Origin: Euclidia mi
Taxonomy: Eukaryota; Arthropoda; Insecta; Lepidoptera; Erebidae
DNA length: 64,000 bases
Reading direction: 5' to 3'
Assembly (NCBI GenBank): GCA_944739405.2
Contig: OX123190.2
Coordinates: 27,006,807-27,070,806 of the forward strand
How positions within the stretch are numbered: position 1 is the first letter of the stretch; the number at the start of each line of letters is the position of its first letter. Below are positions 9,948-19,791 of the stretch, one piece after another. The translations under genes and the position numbers were made by a program. The notes beneath the pieces were generated by a model that was not told where the DNA came from, made no database searches, and saw only the letters and a program-made list of their open reading frames with translations.

Positions 9948-12170
9948 AATAAGAATAAAAGTAGAAAATCTGCAAGAAAAAGATGTGAAAGATGAGTATA
10001 ATTGAAGATTGATTGCAAGATTTGAGAAGTTCGAGGGCATAAATGATATGGAAGAATTATGGCAATCTTTTAAAGAAGAGATAGTATGTGTAGCGTCTGA
10101 AGTATGTGGTGTGATCAAGAGACGGAAAATACGAAAGGTTAAGAATACATGGTGGGACAAGGATGTACAATCAGCAGTGTCAGAGAAGAAGAAAGCTTGG
10201 TTAGATTGGTTGGCTGCCAGAGCAAATGAAAGAATGGGAAAGGCAACGAGTGATGACATAGATAAAGCAAGAAAAGAGTTTGTTAGGTCGAAAAGAATTG
10301 TGAAAGAAATTGTTAAAAGGAAAAAAGAGGAAAAGAAAGATGAGTTTGATAGCAGACTATCTGAAGATTTCCGGAGAAACATAAAGTTTTTCTGGAAATC
10401 CGTTCGTGCAGTTCGAGGAAGAACTCAATCCTCAGAATACACAGCAATCAGAGACACGAATGGAAAGATACTGAATCATGCGTGTTGAAGAGATGGAAGG
10501 AGTATTTTGAAGGTCTATATGAAAGAACGGCGATAGAGACATTGGTCGACGAAATTAATGGTATTAATAGCAATGATGAAAGCGATATTGGTGTGGATGA
10601 GATTGTGAAGGCGTTGGGAAGTATGAAATTAGGTAAGGCTGCAGGATATGATAGGATTACAGTTGAAATGCTGAAGGCTGGACAGGGCATCATAGTTGGT
10701 CAGCTGCAGCGCTTATTTAACTTGTGCTGGAGCACCGGCCGAGTACCTGATGACTGGACCACAGCGGTGGTTGTGCCTCTTTATAAGGGAAAAGGCTCGC
10801 AACAAGACTGCAAGAACTGTAGAGGCATTAGCCTTCTCAGCATTGTTGGCAAATTGTATGCGAAGGTACTGATTGAAAGAGTTATGGAAGTAACCGACAA
10901 GAAAATATGGGATGTACAAGCAGGATTCCGAAAGGGTATGGGGTGCACGGATCAAGTCTTTTCCTTGCGCTGCGTAGCCGAAAAATTCTTGGCCAAAGGT
11001 CAAAAGGTCTGTAGCGCATTCGTGGATTTGAAAAAGGCTTACGATAAAGTGGTGAGGAATGAAATGTGGTCGGTACTGTCGATGTATGGGGTGAACGGCA
11101 GCCTCATACGAGCTCTGAAATCCCTTTATGAAGATTCTAGAGCTTGCATGAGGATAAATGGGTCGTACACGGATTGGTTTACCATCGAGACAGGTGTTAG
11201 ACAGGGATGTGTAGCGTCGCCGTAGCTGTTCAACCTCTTCATGGACAGTTGTTTGCAAGATTTGAAAATTAGTGACTATGGATTAAGGATGAATGAGTTA
11301 CTTGTCAAATGCCTCCTTTATGCTGATGATCAGGTTATACTTGCGTCTTCAGCGTAGGAGTTGCAGGAGAAGGTAACAAAACGCATGGTGCGTTAGAGAG
11401 GAAAGGAATGAAAGTAAATGTAAGTAAAACGAAAGTTATGGTTTTTGAAAAGGAGGAATGCGTTACGGCCTGTAATGTTATGATCGATGGACAGCGAGTG
11501 GAGCAAGTGAATGAGTTTTTATATTTAGGTACGCTGTTTACAAGAGATGGTAAGAATGTAGAAGATATTGAAAGAAGAGTTAATGCAGGTAATAGAGTGA
11601 ATGGAGCTCTGAAGGCGTTTATGTATAGTCAAAACGTGTCCAAAAAGGCACGTTTGGCTGTCCATACAGGGGTGTTAGTACCTACTCCTATGTATGGTAG
11701 TGATAGTTGGGTATGGCAGAAGAGTCATGAAAGTAGAATAAATGCTGTAGAAATGAGAGCACTGCGAAGTATGTGTGGTGTTTCTTTGACTGACAGAGTA
11801 AAGAATTGTGTGATAAGAGAGTGTTGCGGGGTAAAAGAAGATGTAGTGACAAGCATCGAGAAAGGTATGCTAAGATGGTTTGGACACGTGGAGAGGATGG
11901 ATGACGAAAGACTGACCAAGCAGATATATAAGGCAAGTGTGGAAGGGACAGGACGAAGAGGAAGACCTAGGCGGACGTTCTCTGACCAGATTGGAGACAT
12001 CCTAAAAACAGGACAGGTTAGAAGCACCCTGAACAGAAGAGCATGCATGAGGAATCTGATGGGAGTGAATGAAGCAAGAGAGATATGTCAAGATCGTTGC
12101 AAATGGCGCTCCGTAGTCTCTGCCTACCCCTGCGGGCAACAGTCGTGAGTCTATGTATGTATGTATGTAT
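9948..12170 (+). mobile_element. APE-type LINE copy 1 (RTE-like), 5'-truncated, with (TATG)n tail
   Basis: The insertion is bounded by the 15-bp target duplication GTATATACTCAATAG at 9933-9947 and 12171-12185; one copy of this sequence is present at the empty site (about 16261). The 5' end corresponds to about 23145 of copy 2, so about 1.1 kb including the endonuclease is missing. The 3' end runs GTGAGTC then (TATG)n. Short tandem-repeat tails rather than poly(A) are typical of RTE-related LINEs; the clade name is inference. Confidence 0.85.
10009..12148 (+). pseudogene. LINE reverse transcriptase ORF, copy 1, broken
   Basis: The linker region (FEKFEGINDMEELWQSFKEE) leads into the RT: MKLGKAAGYDRITVEMLKAG, PLYKGKGSQQDCKNCRGISL, QAGFRKGMGCTDQVFSLRC, FVDLKKAYDKVVR, GVRQGCVASP and the catalytic CLLYADDQVILA. 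The thumb and C-terminal part follow (11408-12148), with YGSDSWVWQK, INAVEMRALRSMCGVS, MLRWFGHVERMD and RRGRPRRTFSDQIGDI. Lesions are a frameshift near 10480, stops at about 11223 (SP*LFN) and 11356, and a second frameshift near 11385. The copy cannot make a full protein. It is clearly the same family as 22014-25384. Confidence 0.85.
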
Positions 12171-12185
12171 GTATATACTCAATAG

Positions 12186-12470
12186 GTTTTACTCAAACTA
12201 ATTAGTTCACTTCACAAACTAAATATGCACACGTAGCTCGGATGAAGATGGATTACTTTTGGAAACGCGGCGAAGTCGGACGCAGGTAGGCCACACTTGT
12301 TTCCTCCGCTGTGTCTGTAGCCAAAAGTGCCCGTTGACAGCTCCACGTTCGCTTATAAAACATTTTATGATATTGACAGCTGTCAACTGCCGACCTCAGT
12401 GTTGCCAACCATCGTATCCGAATAGGCCCAAATCTATTAAGATTTGACGTTCCGTTCTCGAATCTCCGAC
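12186..12470. repeat. Right part of repeat block A
   Basis: This continues the block interrupted at 9947 and matches 16276-16560 with few differences, including CTTATAAAACATTTTATGA, which could serve as a TATA element. Homology to the second copy ends near GAATCTCCGA. Function unknown; an LTR or a non-autonomous element are both possible. Confidence 0.75.
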
Positions 12471-12925
12471 ACAGCCATCTTGACACGTCACGTTGTGTGA
12501 TGCTCCTCCTTCTTCGTCCTCGGTCCCTCACTGCTGAAGATCGCGACCACATATGTGTCTCCAGGCTGTACATATGTGTAAGGCTCGTTTCATGCTGCCG
12601 CCCACCGCCTTCTAGATCGTGTCAGACCATCTTGTAGGTGCCCTGGGTGATGCTCCTGCAAAAAGAAAACGTTGTGCAATATCTCAAGGTCTTAGCTCGG
12701 CCCATTCTGATCATCGTTTAGTTAAAGAATAGGGCTCGTTACGTAATAAACCACAACACTAAGGGTTAACATTAAGTTTTTTTTCAACTGCATCATACCA
12801 TCACATCACAATATTATGAAAGCAACTCTCTCATTAGTGAACAGTATCAAAGAATTATATCACAAACGTTAATCAGCGAAAAGTGTCACGGTTCACGGGC
12901 CCCTTCTTGCTATGAGAAGGGTAAA
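12471..12925. other. Repeat-like spacer
   Basis: Contains CCTCGGTCCCTCACTGCTGA and nearby GC-richer sequence that I recall as a dispersed lepidopteran repeat, followed by AT-rich DNA up to the satellite. No coding frame is supported. Confidence 0.35.
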
Positions 12926-13645
12926 GCCATAGTCCACCACGCTGGCCAAGTGCGGGTTGGCAGACTTCACATGTCTTTAGAGCACACTCCGAAGAACTCT
13001 CAGACATGCAGGTTTCCTCACGATGTTTTCCTTCACCGTCGTTGCTATCACCTACACGAGCGTAGCAACTCATATCACCTCCATCGAGGGACGTACACAT
13101 TGTCGTCGCTATCACCTATATCGAGCGATAGCGACTCATTGCCACCTACATCGAGTGACAATAAGGCCATAGTCCACCACGCTGGCCAAATGCGGGTTGG
13201 CAGTCTTCACATGTCTTTCGAGCACACTCCGAAGTACTCTCAGACATGCAGGTTTCCTCACGATGTTTTCCTTCACCGTCGTTGCTATCACCTACACGAG
13301 CCTAGCAACTCATATCACCTCCATTGAGTGACGTACACATTGTCGTCGCTATAACCTATATCGAGCGATAGCGACTCATTGCCACCTACATCGAGTGACA
13401 ATAAGGCCATAGTCCACCACGCTGGCCCAATGCGGGTTGGCAGACTTCACATGTCTTTCGAGCACACTCCGAAGTACTCTCAGACATGCAGGTTTCCTCA
13501 CGATGTTTTCCTTCATCGTCGTTGCTATCACCTACACGAGCGTAGCAGCTCATATCACCTCCATCGAGTGACGTACCCATTGTCGTCGCTATCACCTATA
13601 TCGAGCGATAGCGACTCATTGCCACCTCCATCGAGTGACAATAAC
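12926..13645. repeat. 240-bp satellite, three direct copies
   Basis: Units start at 12926, 13166 and 13406, each with GCCATAGTCCACCACGCTGG, exactly 240 bp apart, with only a few substitutions. Each unit combines a segment containing CAGGTTTCCTCACGATGTTT with a second half made of shorter dyad units such as GTCGCTATC...GATAGCGAC and TTGCTA...TAGCAA, separated by CACC-T-CGAG motifs. Degenerate copies of the second half continue to about 13810. Reading frames through it are by-products of the repeat. Confidence 0.9.
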
Positions 13646-13810
13646 CTTGCCAGTGTCGTTGCTATCACCTAAATCGAGCAATAGCAACTCACGCCACCTC
13701 CATCGAGTAACGTAAACCATGTCACCTCCCTCGAGTGACTTTTAGATTACTTATTGCCTCCAACGAGCAATACAACGAATACATCACCTATATCGAGCGA
13801 TATGTCCGAT
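13646..13810. repeat. Degenerate continuation of the satellite sub-repeats
   Basis: GTTGCTATCACCTAAATCGA, CACCTCCATCGAGTAACG and CACCTATATCGAGCGATA continue the short dyad sub-units without the first half of the 240-bp unit. Confidence 0.7.
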
Positions 13811-14044
13811 TACCGACTTAGTAATGATACTAGCTGCTGTTCACTAATCAGAAAGAAGCACCACTAAATTTAATTCATAATTCAGTTCAGCTAAGGTCTT
13901 TGGACTCTACATCTTCTAACCAAATGCCTTTAATAAACTACCTTCATTTTCATTGCCAGTTTCGGCCAGATAGGCTTTAGCTTTACCAGGCTCCTCAAAG
14001 CCACACACAGGACAGGCCCGCGCACCACACACGGGCCGCGCGCC

Positions 14045-14255
14045 ACACAGGCTACGCTGGCCACCTAGCCGCACTGGCCACCAAGATGCACCGACCATCA
14101 GGCCGCGCCGACCACCAAGTCGCGCCGGCCACCAAGCCGCGCCGGTCACCAGGCGGCGCCTGCCACCAGGCGGCGCCTGCCTCCAGGTGGCGCCGGCCTC
14201 CAGGCGGCGCCAGCCACTAGGCGGCGCCAGCCATCAGGCTGCGCTGGCCACCAGG
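14045..14255. repeat. GC-rich 17-bp minisatellite
   Basis: Tandem imperfect copies of GCCACCAGGCGGCGCCT, best conserved at about 14150-14235 and degenerate to the left. The local GC content contrasts sharply with the AT-rich surroundings. The Trp/Gly/Arg-rich frame on the minus strand is a by-product. Confidence 0.85.
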
Positions 14256-14542
14256 ATTACCCAAAGAGGAAATAAATCTACCAACAGTATTTCAAAGATT
14301 CCTCTCATCGTATACCCACTGAATAGAGTATCCGTTCCTTCAGACGTGAATTAAGTAATGTGATTTTTTTCATTTTAATAGGAAAACAAACAGTATGCTA
14401 TGACTAAATTATGAGCTATTTATCATATATACAAACAAAATAAATCTACTTATATAACTAAACTATCCTAAGCTAAACTATAAAAACTAAATAATTAATG
14501 ATAACAAAAGAAAAAAAAACAATAAAAAAAAAAGGAAATTGA

Positions 14543-15322
14543 CTACGACGCGTCAAGAAATTCCTCCGCAACGCTGTCAGCTGGTAGCGTGCCCAGAAGG
14601 CTCGCAGCATTGCCACGTTGAATATCAATGCTTAATCTTTCTGCGAAATATAAACCAGCCCTCTGGTCACGGGAAGCGTCGATCAGTCTTTTGGCGATTT
14701 CTTTGTAAAGAGCGCGTGCACTAGGGCCCCATGGTCCCAGCGTTTCGACCCCAAACGGCTCAAAAACGTAATTACCAGATAGGTTTCCGTATTTGCGCCG
14801 TTTGAGGGCCTCCACTGATGCAGCAGCAGCGCAAGCCAATCCAGCTGTACTTGGAAGATGTGATGGCGCAAGAGTATCGACGCATGTCGCGTCCCACACC
14901 AGAGGCCTGCCCATCTTCCAAGGTAATAAGGACATACCGTCTGGTCTCTTCTCATCGTCGCGCACCAAGCCATTCGGTTCAAGATGAGCTGGTACCCCGG
15001 CGGTGACAAGAGCTCGACGGAGTATGTCGTTAATGTGGGCATGTCGGGAAATACGCCCAGCACTCCTGCTGCACGATAAGCCATGGTGGCCATGACTGTC
15101 GACGGCTTCACCACAGTGACAGCGATGCGGAGAAACGCAAACAGCTACCAAGCGTAGGCAAGAAGCGATGCGGAAAGTTGTATCGTCCAACATAGTTCCT
15201 ATGTTGGACGATGGAAGTGCTTGAAACCATAGCCCCGATTCCCACTCTCCCACAGCCAACAAACGGGCACGCTCTGAAACACTGGATGCAGTATTGTTCG
15301 CGAGTGTGAGCCACCCTCGCAT
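14543..15322 (-). pseudogene. C-terminal domain of an unnamed invertebrate RT family with PD-(D/E)xK-like motif
   Basis: A 259-codon uninterrupted minus-strand frame. The N-terminal part has RLLAVGEWESGLWFQALPS. Then comes a Cys/His cluster CHCGEAVDSHGHHGLSC with a following RHAHINDILRRAL. The block RPDGMSLLPWKMGRPLVWDA-TCVDTLA follows, and it ends with YVFEPFGVETLGPWGPSA and LSIDIQRGNAASLLGT. The Cys/His cluster followed by RPDG...WDAT resembles the zinc-binding and restriction-like endonuclease arrangement at the C-terminus of R2/R4-type elements; this is my inference. The RT that should precede it is absent here, but the RT half of the same family is present at 41215-42108. I recall this protein family from many invertebrate genomes but have no firm clade name. 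Confidence 0.6.
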
Positions 15323-15559
15323 GAAGAAATAAAAATAATCGCTCTCTTTTTAACCGGCGTTTCAAACTCAAAACCTCCGTTCGATATCTACGCTATAGCT
15401 AGGTCACAGTGGTACTCAGACAAAGATACGCTAACATAAAACACAGCAAAGGTAGCAATGAAATCGTTCAGTTCTACCCACATTTTTTTTGTCTTTTCCT
15501 TCTTTAAGCTATTAAAACGAAGGTTATTCATGAGATCATGCCATGAGAAACACGACACC
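15323..15559. other. Unassigned spacer
   Basis: Sequence upstream of the RT-family C-terminus with no coding frame I can support. Confidence 0.35.
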
Positions 15560-15700
15560 GTAAAAGTCAAACGGTTCCACAACTCAGTGTTACGTGCAGG
15601 AATCGAACCCACAACACTCGGTACGATGTGGTGGCGACATCACCACAACAATTATGAAATTTTCAAGGTTAAACGCGTAGCAGTGTTGATATTGTGCTAA
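15560..15700 (-). mobile_element. Possible tRNA-derived SINE remnant (box B only)
   Basis: On the minus strand GTTGTGGGTTCGATTCCTGC contains an exact box B of a polymerase III internal promoter (GGTTCGATTCC). No convincing box A or cloverleaf is found at tRNA spacing, so this is a SINE remnant at best. Confidence 0.35.
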
Positions 15701-16166
15701 CCAAGGATGTTTTACAACTACCGTAACTAAAAAAAGACAAAATACGCTCACCACGGTTTGCAGTTTAGAACCCAGCTGATTCACCAACATAGCAGCGTTA
15801 GCAGCCGCCTTCGGTCGCGCCTTGTTGGCACACTTCATTGAACAGGTCCATCCCAGGAAACGGCATACGGCACGGTTGATAGCCAGGTCGAAGCTCCTCC
15901 CAAGGCCCGGCTTAGTGCGACCATTAGCGGGGCGCAATGTGGATCTCGATCATCCAATCACATGTCTGCAGTCGTCACCAAAGCACGTGCATCTACATCT
16001 TGTTGCTCAGGATCGAAGTCCGGTAAACAAAGGCCATGCGACGAAGTAGTAGGTATTTTCATGGCTTGGATCAGCGTCAGGAAATTGCGATTTTGTAGTT
16101 CCAACTATTTTTCGTTACTAGCGTCTTGATTTTGAACACGTGGGTCGTTGTGCTCGTATCCAACTT
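15701..16166. other. Unassigned stretch
   Basis: A minus-strand frame (15590-15937) includes CRFLGWTCSMKCANKARPKA. It has no domain I recognise, and its other half overlaps the SINE-like piece, so I do not call a gene. Confidence 0.3.
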
Positions 16167-16560
16167 CTGATAACGTATAACGTAGGTAACGTAGGAGAAT
16201 ATGGGCATTCTTTGTTCCTCAGGTCTTCCTCTTTCGTACATTTCAGGTAAATAAGACTCGGTATATACTCAATAGGTTTTACTCAAACTAATTAGTTCAC
16301 TGCACAAACTAAATATGCAGACGTAGCTCGGATGAAGATGGATTACTTTTGGAAACGTGGCGAAGTCGGACGTAGGTAGGCCACACTTGTTTCCTCCGCT
16401 GTGTCTGTAGCCAAAAGTGCCCGTTGACAGCTCCACGTTCGCTTATAAAACATTTTATGACATTTACAGCTGTCAACTGCCGACCTCAGTGTTGCCAACC
16501 ATCGTATCCGAATACGCCCAAATCAAATTAAGATTTGACGTTCCGTTCTCGAATCTCCGA
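16167..16560. repeat. Repeat block B, uninterrupted (empty site of LINE copy 1)
   Basis: Matches 9847-9947 plus 12186-12470 as one continuous block. At the point where copy A carries the LINE, this copy reads GTATATACTCAATAG then GTTTTACTC without interruption. Confidence 0.85.
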
Positions 16561-16561
16561 T

Positions 16562-16600
16562 ATGTATTTATTTATATGTTTGGCATATAAATAAATACAT
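16562..16600. repeat. Perfect 16-bp hairpin at the edge of repeat block B
   Basis: ATGTATTTATTTATAT (16562-16577) and ATATAAATAAATACAT (16585-16600) are exact reverse complements around the loop GTTTGGC. It starts where homology to block A stops. Confidence 0.8.
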
Positions 16601-16724
16601 CCCATAGATATATACATCTATTGTATTTATGCCTGTGTATGTATGTATACTAAATAAAAACAATTTATAGTAGGTAATTAGATACTTTTAGTCACTACAC
16701 ATCAAAGCTTATTGTCTTTTCAGT

Positions 16725-16860
16725 CTGTCCATCCTAAGGTTTCCAGGAAGAGATCGCACTTTGCGATAAGGCCGCCCTTGTGCATTTGATTTGTATGTAG
16801 TATATCTAAGTCATTTGTACCAACATTTGCACAATAAAGAATTATCTATCTATCTATTTT
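16725..16860 (+). mobile_element. LINE 3'-UTR/tail fragment
   Basis: GGAAGAGATCGCACTTTGCG followed by ATAAGGCCGCC, a short spacer, an AATAAAG polyadenylation-like signal and (TATC)n. This order matches a 3' end I recall as widespread in lepidopteran LINEs. No coding part remains. Confidence 0.5.
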
Positions 16861-18106
16861 TAATCACTTATCGAGAGCTAAACCTGATTAATTTTAGATG
16901 AATCATAATAAAATAAAAGGAATACTGGAAATAATATCCTCCCCAATTATTTCTTCACAGACGAATCTATCGTCGGTTTTACAAAGGTGTTGTTGTATTT
17001 CGTCTTTAAGACGCGATTTTTAAATAAATAGAAGTCATCAATAAGAGTCTCGAGTGACAGTATTTTGTATTATCTAGGGAAAGGGGCGATACAAGAAAAA
17101 TAGAAAGCCGCGTCCCATCCCATAGATAATATCGGAAGAAATTAAATTCTGTTTTTACCATTAATTATTATGTACTATTCTGATACAATATCTAAGCAGC
17201 TCCAAATCGCGGTACATCTAGAAAGGAGCACAAACCTAATGAATATTAAGAGTCAAACGTAACGTGTGAAACCAAGTTTCAATATCAGACTTCATATGCC
17301 CAATAGAGATATATGAAAAATCTTTGGATTTTCTGATAAATTTTATTTATTTATATATGAGTCACAAATGTCGGTACCAATATGGGATCTTATAATTATA
17401 CATAGTAGTTTAAGAAACACTACATTTGCCATTATATGAATGTAGTATAGTAACAAACGCAAAAAAAGAGCGCATTAATTTATCACAATCTATATTTAAA
17501 GCTTAAGCTTAGACTCCTATTTTATTCCGAAATAAAATAAAATGGAACAAAGACATCAATACAGGCAGTGTATTTAGATAGTTCGTATCTTTTTGTCAAG
17601 ACAACAGCACAAAAGATAAAGAGCACCTATTGAACCGAAAATAATTGATAATATAATTTAACAAGAAAGGATAATATCTCACTGTTGTCAGTAGCAATCT
17701 ACTTTTGCTACTGAATGTACTACGACGGAAACAAATATCTGTAAATACATCTTCTAATCTGATGAGTGGGAAGTATTTTTCTTTTAGTTAAGGTAAAGAT
17801 TGGTTCCATTTGAAAAGCGTCACAAGGCGTTAAAATGGACTTGTTTGGTACTTGATACTTGTTAGCACGGGCTGTTTCCGGAACTTCACGTCCTGGCGTG
17901 TATTTTGCGTGCGGGTGGGAATGGTATTGTCACTCGAGCCACCCCAGCTCTTCGAGGACGGCCAGCAGACTCTTGATGTGGCCCACTGCTTCCCTCAGGG
18001 TGCTGTATTTGGTCAGGTACTGCTGCATGTACTGTGAGGGCAGTCGAGGAGCAGGTGGGCTGCCGTCCCGTCTGCTGCCATACAGGAACTGTACAGTGGG
18101 CTGTCG
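16861..18106. other. Non-coding stretch, possible repeat remnant at 17850-18105
   Basis: AT-rich to about 17840. The segment 17850-18105 is GC-richer and includes GAGCAGGTGGGCTGCCGTCC, which looks like a decayed LINE or other repeat, but I could not anchor a motif. Confidence 0.35.
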
Positions 18107-18345
18107 GTGAATGGAACTGTTACAAGTTATATTATTGACAATAATAGAACTGTTACAAGTTATATTATTGACAATAATGGAACTGTTACAAGTTATATTA
18201 TTGACAATAATGGAACTGTTACAAGTTATATTATTGACAATAATGGAACTGTTACAAGTTATATTATTGGCAATAATGAAACTGTTACAAGTTATATTAT
18301 TGACAATAATGGAACTGTTACAAGTTATATTATTGTCGTTGATGT
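18107..18345. repeat. 33-bp tandem repeat, seven copies
   Basis: Seven units of ACTGTTACAAGTTATATTAT-TGACAATAATGGA with very few changes (for example GGCAAT in one unit). Because 33 is a multiple of three, all plus frames stay open in phase and read as an 11-residue repeat NGTVTSYIIDN. There is no start context or flanking coding sequence to suggest a gene. Confidence 0.9.
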
Positions 18346-19470
18346 ATGAATTACTTGTATAATACTGTAAATAAAATACTACATATAATTATATTGCGCC
18401 TTAGCTGGAACTGTTTCTCATTATCACTAGCTGAAGACTTGGACAATAGCCTAACCTTTCTGATAGTAAAAAGAAAGAGGCATATGTCCAGCACTGAAAA
18501 AGTTTATAATTAGCACTGATACGATATTATGCAGTGATTTTCAGGGAAATATTATTATGCACTCCTATTTAGGTTTACACAACTAATATAAGTAGGTATA
18601 ATATATTTGTGGTTAATGGAGAATAAATATTCCAAAACACCCACAAGTCAAAGTTAGTTGTGTATTTTTACCGCGACAAAATCAATATAAATCTGTTATT
18701 TTATAACGCATACAAATTGTGCGCAATATTTGGGTCACGGTAGTTCAGATTTACAACTTATTTATGAACTACTTGGTGATCCATATTTTACTTTGATCTT
18801 CTCCGTTTTATGTACTTATGGTAATGTAGAGTTTATATAGGAATCTGATAATTAAGAACAGATAAAGTGTTAGTGTATACTCCAACAAAAGCATACAGAT
18901 GTTTATCTCGCTCTACTATAACTGCCCACTTGAGAAAACGGTTCTTTGTGCAGTATAATGCCATGAGTGTTTGATTTCTCTTTAAAAAGAACATTCTGTG
19001 ATCTTTGTGTTTAGCAAATCTTGGTCATAAAATCACAACACATACATAATTTAAAATTCTACTTTAAATTTCTATTTCATTAAATTTATTAAATTTATAC
19101 TTATTTCATTAATTTTATATTTCATTAATTTGATTATCAATATTTTAATTAATTTTATGTTATTTTAATATTATTATTTTATGACATCACCCACTGATTA
19201 ATTAAAACATGGATAATATGTATTTTGTTTAGTTTTTGACAAATTCTACCACTGCTCATAATACATTAACACATACTTAAATACAATACATGTTTTCACA
19301 AAGGTGCCGGATGAAAATCAGTCGCCTAGGAATGCTCTGGCTTTACTGGGCTAAATGCTGATCTGGCAACTTGTTCGGTGAGCCTTGGGACACCTACCCC
19401 ATAACATCTATAAAATTGAATCATATTATTTTAATATTGTCTAAGTGTTGTTTTGATGTACCTATTTTAA
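18346..19470. other. Non-coding stretch with a weak LINE-tail fragment
   Basis: Around 18470-18510 AGAGGCATATGTCCAGCACTG resembles a degenerate lepidopteran LINE 3' tail. The remainder is AT-rich with runs of TTTAATT and no gene. Confidence 0.35.
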
Positions 19471-19545
19471 TTTGTTGTTGTTTGTGTCCTTTGTGCTGTC
19501 TGAATAAATTTCATCTTTCTTTCTTTCTATCTTTCTATAATCATG
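19471..19545 (+). repeat. Retroposon tail with AATAAA and (CTTT)n
   Basis: GTGCTGTCTGAATAAATTTC followed by TTTC/CTTT repeats. A polyadenylation-like signal then a short tandem repeat is the usual end of a LINE or SINE; the body upstream is not recognised. Confidence 0.45.
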
Positions 19546-19791
19546 TAGTCAATTAATTTTTATGCTGTAAAAATTAATCTTTATCAATTTTCTAGTGCTG
19601 TCCTGATTGTGGCGGTATTTCTCTGCGTTCCAGTACTAAGTTTTTCTTTGCAGAAATTTTCTGTTAGGACGTTTAGAATTGATTTAAAAACCAAAATCTT
19701 AATAAAAACAAACATACGCATAAAAATCAATACATAATTATATACTTTTCAAACGCTCACTCAAGCTGAACTTACTTAATTATATTTTATA

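Noticed and set aside
12873..13672. Repeated proteins encoded on both strands
   Set aside because: By-products of the 240-bp satellite; both strands are open only because of the repeat.
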